This document shows positions 1 through 6,338 of a stretch of DNA of 15,801 bases, piece after piece. The translations under genes were made by a program, and so were the position numbers. How positions within the stretch are numbered: the first letter of the stretch is position 1; the number at the start of each line of letters is the position of its first letter. The stretch is from the NCBI GenBank assembly GCA_946629475.1, contig CAMOXX010000036.1, positions 1 through 15,801 on the forward strand, written 5' to 3'. Below the pieces are notes generated by a model. That model searched no databases. It saw only the letters and a program-made list of their open reading frames with translations, and had not been told where the DNA came from. The DNA is from an uncultured Blautia sp. (GTDB lineage Bacteria > Bacillota > Clostridia > Lachnospirales > Lachnospiraceae).

Positions 1-50
1 GCATCGATGACGAGTGGAATTCCCCCTGGGTATAATTACAGCAAACGATA

Positions 51-82
51 AAAAAAGGGCAGTCCTGCACCATGGACTGCCC
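51..82 (-). terminator. Rho-independent terminator of the sugar operon
   Basis: A perfect 9-bp stem (GGGCAGTCC at 57-65 with GGACTGCCC at 74-82) encloses an 8-nt loop. On the minus strand it is followed by a run of six T (51-56). The other side has no T run, so it acts on the minus strand. It ends the operon whose last gene is the FGGY kinase. It now lies about 160 nt past the kinase stop because a 154-bp element sits between them. Removing that element and one TTA copy would leave the stem only 6 nt after the stop codon. Confidence 0.9.
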
Positions 83-91
83 TGATTCTTA

Positions 92-245
92 GGAACTGTT
101 CAGAAATAACGTGTGCAGTTTACGCAGGATGCTTTTTCGAGTGCAAGGATGAAAACGTAGTCGATGCGGGCATCGACGAGGCTTTCAGACGCCGCAATCG
201 GGAAAGCAGACAAGCAAAATGCACAAGTTATTTCGTGACAGTTCC
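92..245. repeat. MITE-like long imperfect palindrome with TTA direct repeats
   Basis: The segment folds back on itself almost end to end. The ends GGAACTGT (92-99) and ACAGTTCC (238-245) are inverted. After three mismatches the arms continue with GAAATAAC and then TGTGCA. Further in, TGCTTT..CGA, TGC and TGAAA pair across the centre. The middle is a perfect 8-bp stem, GTCGATGC (160-167) with GCATCGAC (170-177). The same trinucleotide, TTA, flanks both ends (89-91 and 246-248), like a target-site duplication. There is no room for a transposase, so it would be a non-autonomous element moved in trans, or a REP/BIME-like repeat. A structured RNA is an alternative. The palindrome is directly visible; mobility is inferred. 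Confidence 0.7.
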
Positions 246-1721
246 TTACTGTATCGCCCGCCCTACAGCTTCTTTCCAGCCTTCATATTTCTGCTGCCGT
301 ACTTCCTGCGTCATGGCCGGCGCAAAAGTGCTGTGACGGATATGATCGAAAATGGTGTTTTCATCATACAGGCCGCATGAAATTCCCGCCATATAAGCAG
401 CCCCCATCCCGGAAAGCTCCTGAATCTCGGGAATGCGGACACGCACATCCGCCATGTCGCTCTGAAACTGCATCAGATATCTGTTCGCAGTCGGGCCTCC
501 GTCAGCGCGGAGTTCTTCGATCGCCAGATGCGACTCCTCTCTCATCAGCTCCACCAGATCCGTGATCTGATACGCAATACATTCTACGCACGCTTTCACC
601 ATCTCGCTGCGCCCTGTCGTCCGTGTAATGCCGGAGAACATGCCTCTGGCATCCGGTTTCCAGTACGGCGCGCCAAGGCCTGTGAACGCCGGTACAAAAT
701 ATGTTTTATCCTCAGGGTTGGCCTTCTCCGCAATATCGCCTGTCTCTCCTGCGCTTCTGATCATCTGCAGGTCATCCTTCAGCCAGGTGATTACGGCGCC
801 GGTATAATTCAGGTTTCCTTCAAAGACATACTCCACCTGCCCTTTCCGGCCCCAGGCGAGGGAAGTAACAATTCCCCTGTCACTCAGCACAGGCTCCTTT
901 CCGATGTTCATCATGACGGAGGAACCGGTGCCGTAGGTCGCTTTGATCAGCCCCGGCTGTCTGCAGTCCTGGCCAAACAGCGCACCATGGCTGTCTCCCA
1001 GAACACCGCATACCGGAATCGCTTCGGGAAGAAGTCCCCCAAGATCCGTATATCCGAACACCGAATCCGACATACAGACCTCTGCCAGGGCTTTCATCGG
1101 GATTCCGAAGCTGCTGCAGATTTCCTGATCCCACTGAAGCTCCATAATGTTGAACAGCTGTGTACGGGAAGCGTTGGAATAGTCTGTACGGAGCGCATGC
1201 TCCCCTGTCAGGTTCCACACGAGCCAGCTGTCGATAGTCCCAAGCGCCAGCTCCCCGGAATCCGCGGCTGTCTTTGCCTCCGGAATATTCTCCATGATCC
1301 ACTGCATTTTGGCTGCGGGGAAAAACGGGGAGAGCGTCATACCGGTCTTCTGACGGATGCTTTCCGCTTCCCCCTCATGCCTTTTGCAGATCTCGGAGGC
1401 GCGGCCGCACTGCCATACGATCGCATCACAGAGCGGTTTTCCCGTCATAGTGTTCCATGCAGCCGTAGTCTCGCGCTGGTTGGATATTCCAAACGCCGCG
1501 ATCTGGTTCGGCTTTACGCCAGCAGATTTCATCACATCGGCGCAGACGGCCAGCGTGTTTTCCAGAATCTCCTCCAGATTATGGGAAACCCAGCCCGACT
1601 CACTTATGATCTGCCTGTGAGGACGGTCGGCGCGGCACACAAGCGTGCCGGCCGCGTCAAACAGAAGTCCTTTTGTTCCCTGCGTGCTCTGATCAACTGC
1701 AAGAATATATTTATCTGTCAT
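246..1721 (-). CDS. FGGY-family carbohydrate kinase, glycerol-kinase-like; candidate ketopentose (apulose-type) kinase
   Basis: This 491-residue cytoplasmic enzyme is a full-length ATP-dependent sugar/polyol kinase of the FGGY family. The N-terminal domain has the phosphate-binding start AVDQSTQGTKG (8-18) and the NQRETT motif (81-86). The C-terminal ATPase domain has TYGTGSS (262-268), FTGLGAPYW (346-354) and ADGGPTANRYLMQ (406-418). The catalytic base is D243. Compared with E. coli GlpK, R83, E84, W103 and the Asp are kept. Three other glycerol contacts differ: Y135 is F133, Q246 is S244 and F270 is S268. Glycerol is therefore doubtful as substrate. It is the last gene of the isomerase/transketolase operon, and an AAGGAG site about 8 nt upstream supports the ATG. 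A role phosphorylating the isomerase's ketose product is inferred. The family call is firm; the substrate is open. Confidence 0.85.
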   Translation of the reverse strand: MTDKYILAVDQSTQGTKGLLFDAAGTLVCRADRPHRQIISESGWVSHNLEEILENTLAVCADVMKSAGVKPNQIAAFGISNQRETTAAWNTMTGKPLCDAIVWQCGRASEICKRHEGEAESIRQKTGMTLSPFFPAAKMQWIMENIPEAKTAADSGELALGTIDSWLVWNLTGEHALRTDYSNASRTQLFNIMELQWDQEICSSFGIPMKALAEVCMSDSVFGYTDLGGLLPEAIPVCGVLGDSHGALFGQDCRQPGLIKATYGTGSSVMMNIGKEPVLSDRGIVTSLAWGRKGQVEYVFEGNLNYTGAVITWLKDDLQMIRSAGETGDIAEKANPEDKTYFVPAFTGLGAPYWKPDARGMFSGITRTTGRSEMVKACVECIAYQITDLVELMREESHLAIEELRADGGPTANRYLMQFQSDMADVRVRIPEIQELSGMGAAYMAGISCGLYDENTIFDHIRHSTFAPAMTQEVRQQKYEGWKEAVGRAIQ

Positions 1722-1762
1722 GTTTGGGCTCCTTAAACGTTAATGGATTCTGAACAGTTACG

Positions 1763-2695
1763 TTATTTTAATGCTTCCTCGGCTGTCTTTGCGATTCCTT
1801 CCGCATTCAGTCCGTAGTAGTCGAACACTTCCTGGGAATTGCCTGTAATGACCGGCGCATCCGGCAGCGAAAGGTTAATGACTTTTTTGGGATCATTGGC
1901 GGAGATCACCTGGGCAACCATGGAGCCGAGTCCGCCGAACGGAGAATGCTCTTCCACTGTGATCACTGCTTTGACTCCCTTTGCCTCTCTCAGCAGTCCT
2001 TCTTTGTCGAGGGGTTTCACGCAGTACATATCCATCACGGTCGACTTGATTCCCTTTTTCGCAAGGATCGATGCCGCTGCAAACGATGGCCTTACCAGCT
2101 CTCCGCAGGCCACGATCAGGACATCAGTCCCCTTGCAGAGAACGGTAGCCTTGTCCATCTCAAACGGGCAGTTGTCCTCTGTATAAACATCCTCCACAGG
2201 GTTGCGGCCGACCCGGATATAAGCGGGCTTTTCATCCTGCAGAAGGGCCTCGGTCAGATGCCTTGTCTGATGGCGGTCGCTCGGAAGATAAACACGCATA
2301 TTCGGGATTGCGGACATTGCCGCGATATCCTGCGCGGAGTGATGGCTCATGCCAAGCGCGCCGTAGCTGATGCCTCCGGAGATACCGATCAGCTTGACAT
2401 TTGTGTTGGAGTATGCGCAGTCAACCTTTGCCTGCTCATAGCTGCGGGTGGTGAGGAAGCAGGCCGGAGATGCCGCATAGGGTTTTTTGCCGCATTTTGC
2501 GAGTCCGGCGGAAATTCCAACCAGATCCTGCTCCGCGATGCCAACCTCGACAAACTGCTCCGGGTATGTATTGGCAAATCCGGTCATGGATGCGGATCCT
2601 CTCGAGTCACTGCAGAGAACCACGATATCCTTATCTTCTTTCGCATGCTCCATCAGCACGTCACAAATCACCTGGCGGTTATGTATTTTATTCAT
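1763..2695 (-). CDS. Transketolase, C-terminal subunit (pyrimidine-binding and C-terminal domains)
   Basis: This 310-residue protein is the second half of a split, thiamine-diphosphate-dependent transketolase, which moves a two-carbon ketol unit between sugar phosphates. It has the pyrimidine-binding domain in about residues 1-165 and the transketolase C-terminal domain in about 180-305. The Glu that activates the cofactor is E55 in VGIAEQD (51-57). The SHHSAQDIA segment (117-125) matches the conserved His-containing loop. Its ATG lies inside the stop of the N-terminal subunit (8-nt overlap, ATGAATAA), so translation is coupled and equimolar subunits are expected. A GGAGG site about 9 nt upstream supports the start. 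Placement between isomerase and kinase genes suggests a dedicated catabolic transketolase, for example an apulose-4-phosphate transketolase (AptB-type), rather than the housekeeping enzyme. That specificity is inference. Confidence 0.92.
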   Translation of the reverse strand: MNKIHNRQVICDVLMEHAKEDKDIVVLCSDSRGSASMTGFANTYPEQFVEVGIAEQDLVGISAGLAKCGKKPYAASPACFLTTRSYEQAKVDCAYSNTNVKLIGISGGISYGALGMSHHSAQDIAAMSAIPNMRVYLPSDRHQTRHLTEALLQDEKPAYIRVGRNPVEDVYTEDNCPFEMDKATVLCKGTDVLIVACGELVRPSFAAASILAKKGIKSTVMDMYCVKPLDKEGLLREAKGVKAVITVEEHSPFGGLGSMVAQVISANDPKKVINLSLPDAPVITGNSQEVFDYYGLNAEGIAKTAEEALK

Positions 2696-3518
2696 GAAGA
2701 GCAGCCTCCTCCCTCTCCTTGAGATCTTTCATGATCTGTTCATATTCTTCAGCACTCGGCACATGATGATGCCAGGAGGCCTTATTCTCCATTACCGCGG
2801 ATCCAAGCCCCTTTGTCGTGTTCGCCACAACGAGAGTCGGCCTGCCTTTTACAGTCTTCGCTGTTTCAAACGCTTCCTTCAGGGCATCCACATCATTACC
2901 ATTGACACTCAGTACGTTCCATCCAAAGCTCTCAAAGCGCTTTTCGATGGAATCCTGATGCATTACATCCTCGGTGGATCCGGAAATCTGCAGCCTGTTG
3001 CGGTCGACGATTGCACAGAGGTTGTCCAGATTGTAGTGAGTTGCGGACATAGCCCCTTCCCACACGGAGCCTTCAGCCAGCTCGCCGTCGCCCATCACAA
3101 CATAGACTCTGGCGCTGCTCTTGTTCATCTTTTCGGCGATCGCCATTCCTACAGCTACCGGAAGTCCGTGGCCGAGGGAACCGGAATTCATCTCAATACC
3201 CGGAAGCTTATTGTTCGGGTGTCCGATAAACGGGGAACCGAATTTGGAGAACTTTTCAATCACTTCCTCGATCGGGAAAAAGCCCTTTGCTGCAAGGACC
3301 GCGTAAAGCGCCTCGACACAGTGCCCTTTGCTCATGACAAATTTGTCACGGGAGGGATCGTGCTGGTTTTCCGGACTGATGTTCATCTCATTAAAGTACA
3401 GAGTAACGAGTGTTTCCATGATACTCATATCGCCGCCAATGTGTCCACCCTTGCCGGACATAATCATATTCACTACGTCCTGACGGAGAGCGTAGGCCTT
3501 TGCTTTCAGATTTTCCAT
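2688..3518 (-). CDS. Transketolase, N-terminal thiamine-diphosphate-binding subunit
   Basis: This 276-residue protein is the first half of a split transketolase and pairs with the next gene. It shows GKGGHIGG (22-29), SKGHC (63-67), GSLGHGL (113-119), and the diphosphate/Mg motif starting GDGEL (143-147) and ending at N174 in DRNRLQ. These are the expected cofactor and metal ligands. A TTG eight codons upstream (3540-3542) extends the frame. The ATG at 3516-3518 is preferred because an AAGAGG site lies about 6 nt before it. The 97-nt gap to the isomerase gene contains only a weak 6-bp hairpin (3577-3597) without a T run, so read-through is expected. Substrate specificity cannot be told from sequence; context suggests a ketopentose phosphate. 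Confidence 0.92.
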   Translation of the reverse strand: MENLKAKAYALRQDVVNMIMSGKGGHIGGDMSIMETLVTLYFNEMNISPENQHDPSRDKFVMSKGHCVEALYAVLAAKGFFPIEEVIEKFSKFGSPFIGHPNNKLPGIEMNSGSLGHGLPVAVGMAIAEKMNKSSARVYVVMGDGELAEGSVWEGAMSATHYNLDNLCAIVDRNRLQISGSTEDVMHQDSIEKRFESFGWNVLSVNGNDVDALKEAFETAKTVKGRPTLVVANTTKGLGSAVMENKASWHHHVPSAEEYEQIMKDLKEREEAALHE

Positions 3519-3615
3519 ATCATACCTCTTTTTTGTGTGCAATCAGTTTAATATTCTGAAGTTGTGAACGGTTCAGCCTTCCGAATCGATGGGAAGGAAA
3601 CTGCCCCTGTTCTGT

Positions 3616-5040
3616 TTATACCTCGTCAAACACTACATCTTCTCCATGCAGGTAAGCCAGAACCTTGTCCTCGATCGGGTCATACAGATCCGGCTTCACG
3701 CCGATATACTTACATGCCTCATAGACGATCGGGACGATGTCTCCGTGGATTGCCGCCACATGGTGGATGTACGGTCCTTCCACAACCTTCGCCTCAAGGC
3801 GCTTCAGGTTTGCCACCTCGACCCATACATATGTTCCGCGTGTCCAGGGGCCGTCAATTCCTCTGGCATGTCCGAGCAGAATCGAGTACTCTCCGTCATC
3901 GCCGTCAAAGCGGAGCAGGCTCATCGGGCCGTGCTTTGCCTCAGCCGATACGGCACCGTTCTGCGGGAAGGCGACCGGTACGCAGATCGTCGGTTTTTCC
4001 TTCGCAACGGAAATCGGCCACGGGCCGCAGTGCTGCAGAAGCTCTCCGTTGTCATTGTCCGGGTGACGGACTGTCCAGTCGGAGAACATAACGCGTTTTT
4101 CATTCATGGAAGCAGCCTCAGCAATCAGCTGGGAAATTGCGCCGTGAATATCTGTCTCGCAGATAACCGGGATTCCCTCTTCGTTCAGGAGGGCGTTGGC
4201 TGCGCACGGCATAATGTTGATTTCATCCTGCAGAGCATTCCAGCACTGGATTGCGATCGCGTTGCATCCGTACTTCTCAGCAAGGCTCTTCATTGCTACC
4301 TTCAGAGCTGCCACGTTCTGAAGAAGGTCTTCTTCAATCTGACAGATCATGTTCTCGTGACAGTAATCAACAACCTTCTGCACTTCGGTTTTCTCATCGA
4401 TCCATTTGTGCATCTCCTGATACAGCTCGGGAAGCGGGATCGGGGAGAGCTGAATGTTGAATTTCTCAAGCAGCTCGCCTTCGTTGCACATGGTGCTCCA
4501 GAAATCGAAGGGTCTCGGTCCGATCTGGAGAATTCTGGTATGGCGGAACACCTTGACGACATTACATACAGCGAGGAAGTCGCGGATACCGCGCTCAAAC
4601 TCCGGATCTGTGAGGTTGCAGTTGTTCATGTAGGTGAACGGAACCTTGAACCTTCTCAGAACCTTTCCTGTTGCGAAGAGGCCGCACTGCGAGTCGCGGA
4701 GACGCATTCCATTCTCATCGGGGCGCTCGTCCCTCGGTCCCCAGAGCAGGACCGGTACGTTCAGTTCTTTCGCCAGCCTGGCGCACTCATACTCGGTTCC
4801 GAAGTTCGCATGCGGCAGAAACAGTCCGTCAATCTTTTCTCTTTTGAATTTTTCGACAGCTTTGTACATTCCGTCGTCGTCAAAAAGAAGCCCTTCATCA
4901 TTAATATCATCGATATCGACAAAGTCAATGCCAAGCTCCACAAGTCTGTCTGCGATCAGCTTCCGGAATTCAAGTGCTGCCGGTGCGCTGAAAATGCTTC
5001 GTCTCGTCGGTGCATAGCCAATCCTGATCCTGGTACCCAT
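3616..5040 (-). CDS. L-fucose isomerase-like aldose-ketose isomerase, substrate unknown
   Basis: This 474-residue protein resembles the L-fucose/L-arabinose isomerase superfamily (COG2407-like), cytoplasmic enzymes that convert aldoses to ketoses using a divalent metal. The signature region has IQCWNALQ (264-271), then ALLNEEGIPVICETDIHGA (283-301), SDW (320-322) and HCGPW (337-341). Likely metal ligands, by analogy with FucI (Glu, Asp, His), are E295, D321 and one of H426, H427 or H432. It is well short of classical FucI (about 590 residues), so it belongs to the related, less characterised branch. The ATG at 5038-5040 has a GGAGG 10 nt upstream; an in-frame ATG at 5094 has no ribosome site and was rejected. 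As first gene of the operon it probably makes the ketose used by the kinase. D-apiose, D-arabinose, L-fucose or another pentose are possible substrates. Confidence 0.8.
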   Translation of the reverse strand: MGTRIRIGYAPTRRSIFSAPAALEFRKLIADRLVELGIDFVDIDDINDEGLLFDDDGMYKAVEKFKREKIDGLFLPHANFGTEYECARLAKELNVPVLLWGPRDERPDENGMRLRDSQCGLFATGKVLRRFKVPFTYMNNCNLTDPEFERGIRDFLAVCNVVKVFRHTRILQIGPRPFDFWSTMCNEGELLEKFNIQLSPIPLPELYQEMHKWIDEKTEVQKVVDYCHENMICQIEEDLLQNVAALKVAMKSLAEKYGCNAIAIQCWNALQDEINIMPCAANALLNEEGIPVICETDIHGAISQLIAEAASMNEKRVMFSDWTVRHPDNDNGELLQHCGPWPISVAKEKPTICVPVAFPQNGAVSAEAKHGPMSLLRFDGDDGEYSILLGHARGIDGPWTRGTYVWVEVANLKRLEAKVVEGPYIHHVAAIHGDIVPIVYEACKYIGVKPDLYDPIEDKVLAYLHGEDVVFDEV

Positions 5041-5117
5041 ATCTGCTTTTCCTCCTTTTGATGTTCGTATTTCTTTATACTGATTTCTTAACATGGCTTT
5101 ATTCTACCGGATCCGGC

Positions 5118-5179
5118 ACTAAATATCATTATTTATTTTAGTTTTTATTGCTTAATTATAAACTAAACATTGAACTAAA
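5118..5179. promoter_or_regulatory. Candidate LacI-family operator cluster (four ACTAAA/TTTAGT hexamers)
   Basis: Four copies of one hexamer in both orientations lie between the divergent genes: ACTAAA at 5118-5123, TTTAGT at 5137-5142, ACTAAA at 5162-5167 and ACTAAA at 5174-5179. The last two belong to a near-perfect 12-bp tandem repeat (AACTAAACATTG at 5161-5172, AACTAAACAATG at 5173-5184). TTTAGTTT (5137-5144) and AAACTAAA (5160-5167) form an 8-bp inverted repeat. A perfect palindrome, CCGGATCCGG, sits beside it at 5107-5116. The sites overlap both candidate promoters. This suits control of the operon and of itself by the adjacent regulator. Binding is inferred. Confidence 0.5.
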
Positions 5180-5182
5180 CAA
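5155..5182 (-). promoter_or_regulatory. Candidate promoter of the isomerase-transketolase-kinase operon
   Basis: On the minus strand a perfect TATAAT (5155-5160) lies 16 nt after TTGTTT (5177-5182), which matches the first three bases of the -35 consensus. Transcription would start near 5147 and give a leader of roughly 107 nt before the isomerase ATG. Two of the four ACTAAA-type hexamers lie inside the promoter and two just downstream, positions where a bound repressor would block it. Confidence 0.5.
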
Positions 5183-5198
5183 TGGGATCTGGTACTAT
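5170..5198 (+). promoter_or_regulatory. Candidate promoter of the LacI-type regulator gene
   Basis: TTGAAC (5170-5175) and TACTAT (5193-5198) are separated by exactly 17 nt on the plus strand. Transcription would start near 5205, leaving an untranslated leader of about 85 nt. The -35 box overlaps one ACTAAA hexamer and lies within the facing promoter, so the two promoters probably interfere and share control. Confidence 0.5.
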
Positions 5199-5288
5199 CT
5201 ATACATAAGAAATCCTGCACTTCAGAAAGCGAAGGTAAATGTTCCGTACCTTCCTCACACTGAGATAAAAAAAGGGGATGTCAGGTCC

Positions 5289-6287
5289 ATGTCCATAACC
5301 GCAAGAGAACTTGCCCGCAAGCTCGGGGTCAGTCCTTCCGCTGTCTCGTTCGCCCTGAATGATAAGCCGGGGGTCAGTACGGAGCTGAAAAAGAGAATTC
5401 TGGTAGAAGCCGAAAAGAACGGCTACGACTTTAGTAAAATTAAGAAAAAAGAGAAAAAAACCGGCACGCTGAGCTTCATCGTCTACAAAAAAAGCGGCGC
5501 TGTCGTCGACGACACTCCGTTTTTTTCAAAGCTCTCTGACGGTATCAAGAAAAAATGCTCCGAGGAAGGCTATACTGCAAAGGTGGAGTATCTCTACAGG
5601 TCAGATCTCACGGACCGCTATTTCGAGGACCTTGCCTGGTCCGGGAGCGACGGCCTTCTTCTGCTCGGGACGGAGATGGAGGAGGAGGATCTTATGCCCT
5701 TTGTTCTCTTAAACGTTCCGATGGTGCTGCTCGACAACAGTTTTACGCGCATGCACTGTGACGCTGTCCTGATCGACAATATTCAGGGGGCGTATCTCGG
5801 AACTTCCCATCTTCTGCAAAAATACAAATCGCAGCCCGGGTACCTGAAGTCCACCTACCGGATCAATAACTTTACCGAGAGGGCGGATGGCTTTTACAAG
5901 GCGATCCGCGCCAACGGAAGATCTGCCTCAAAGTCCATCGTCCATGAGCTGTCGCCCTCGGTCGATGGCGCCTACGAGGATATGAAGATAATAATTAAAA
6001 ATAAAGAACCGCTGGCACGCTGCTATTTTGCAGACAACGATCTGATTGCCATCGGCGCCATGAAGGCAATCCAGGAATCGGGCCGCCGGGTTCCGGATGA
6101 TATCGCCATCATGGGATTTGACAACCTGCCCATCAGCAAAGTTCTGGATCTCTCCACGGTCCATGTGCCAGTCGAATACATGGGAGAACAGGCGGCAATG
6201 CGCCTCATTTCCTGCATCGAAAATCCCGGAATGCCGCGGACAAAAATCCTCGTATCCACGGATCTGGTGGAGCGGTACACAAGCTGA
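5289..6287 (+). CDS. LacI/GalR-family transcriptional regulator
   Basis: This 332-residue regulator has an N-terminal LacI-type helix-turn-helix: SITARELARKLGVSPSAVSF (2-21) followed by ALNDKPGVS (22-30). The rest is a periplasmic-binding-protein-like effector domain, seen in FTERADGFYKAI, ADNDLIAIGAMKAI and VPDDIAIMGFDNLPIS. The linker after the DNA-binding domain is a lysine-rich stretch (KIKKKEKKTG). It lacks the usual AR.L hinge helix that inserts a Leu at a central CpG. The frame is open upstream to an ATG at 5148, but those 47 residues resemble no LacI extension and would overlap the promoter. The ATG at 5289 starts exactly where the family does, with an AAGGGG about 11 nt before it. 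It is divergent from the isomerase operon and most likely represses it until a pathway sugar binds. Effector unknown. Confidence 0.9.
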   Translation: MSITARELARKLGVSPSAVSFALNDKPGVSTELKKRILVEAEKNGYDFSKIKKKEKKTGTLSFIVYKKSGAVVDDTPFFSKLSDGIKKKCSEEGYTAKVEYLYRSDLTDRYFEDLAWSGSDGLLLLGTEMEEEDLMPFVLLNVPMVLLDNSFTRMHCDAVLIDNIQGAYLGTSHLLQKYKSQPGYLKSTYRINNFTERADGFYKAIRANGRSASKSIVHELSPSVDGAYEDMKIIIKNKEPLARCYFADNDLIAIGAMKAIQESGRRVPDDIAIMGFDNLPISKVLDLSTVHVPVEYMGEQAAMRLISCIENPGMPRTKILVSTDLVERYTS

Positions 6288-6336
6288 AAAAAGGAACCGG
6301 AAAGCCCGTCCGCAGGCTGTCCGGTTCCTCTTTTTT
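6287..6336. terminator. Bidirectional terminator between the regulator and GH43 genes
   Basis: AGGAACCGGA (6292-6301) pairs perfectly over 10 bp with TCCGGTTCCT (6320-6329) around an 18-nt loop. The plus strand continues with CTTTTTT (6330-6336). The minus strand continues with a T run complementary to 6287-6292. It therefore stops both convergent genes, whose stop codons lie right beside it. Confidence 0.9.
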
Positions 6337-6338
6337 AA

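Noticed and set aside
1..51. Short plus-strand open frame ending in TAA at 49-51, possibly the tail of an upstream gene
   Set aside because: Only 16 codons, no recognisable motif, and the adjacent terminator points the other way.
246..1721. Naming the kinase glpK
   Set aside because: Three glycerol-contact residues differ and the neighbours are sugar isomerase and transketolase genes, with no glycerol facilitator or dehydrogenase.
1748..1759. TTCTGAACAGTT, identical to 12 bp of the left arm of the palindromic element (reverse of 94-105), next to a 9-bp match to another part of that arm
   Set aside because: A 12-bp match is not rare in a window this size, the order of the blocks is permuted, and one overlaps a coding end. 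A remnant copy is possible but not supported.
3577..3597. Hairpin CCTTCC/GGAAGG between the isomerase and transketolase genes as a terminator
   Set aside because: The stem is only 6 bp with a 9-nt loop and no T run; read-through is expected.
3589..5061. A 490-codon open frame on the plus strand antisense to the isomerase gene, and a similar 402-codon frame at 528-1736 antisense to the kinase gene
   Set aside because: Their translations show no family motifs and are rich in Cys, His and Arg. The minus-strand frames carry clear catalytic motifs and ribosome sites.
5148..5288. A 47-residue N-terminal extension of the LacI-type regulator
   Set aside because: It precedes the point where the family begins, overlaps the promoter and repeat region, and has no ribosome site; the ATG at 5289 fits.
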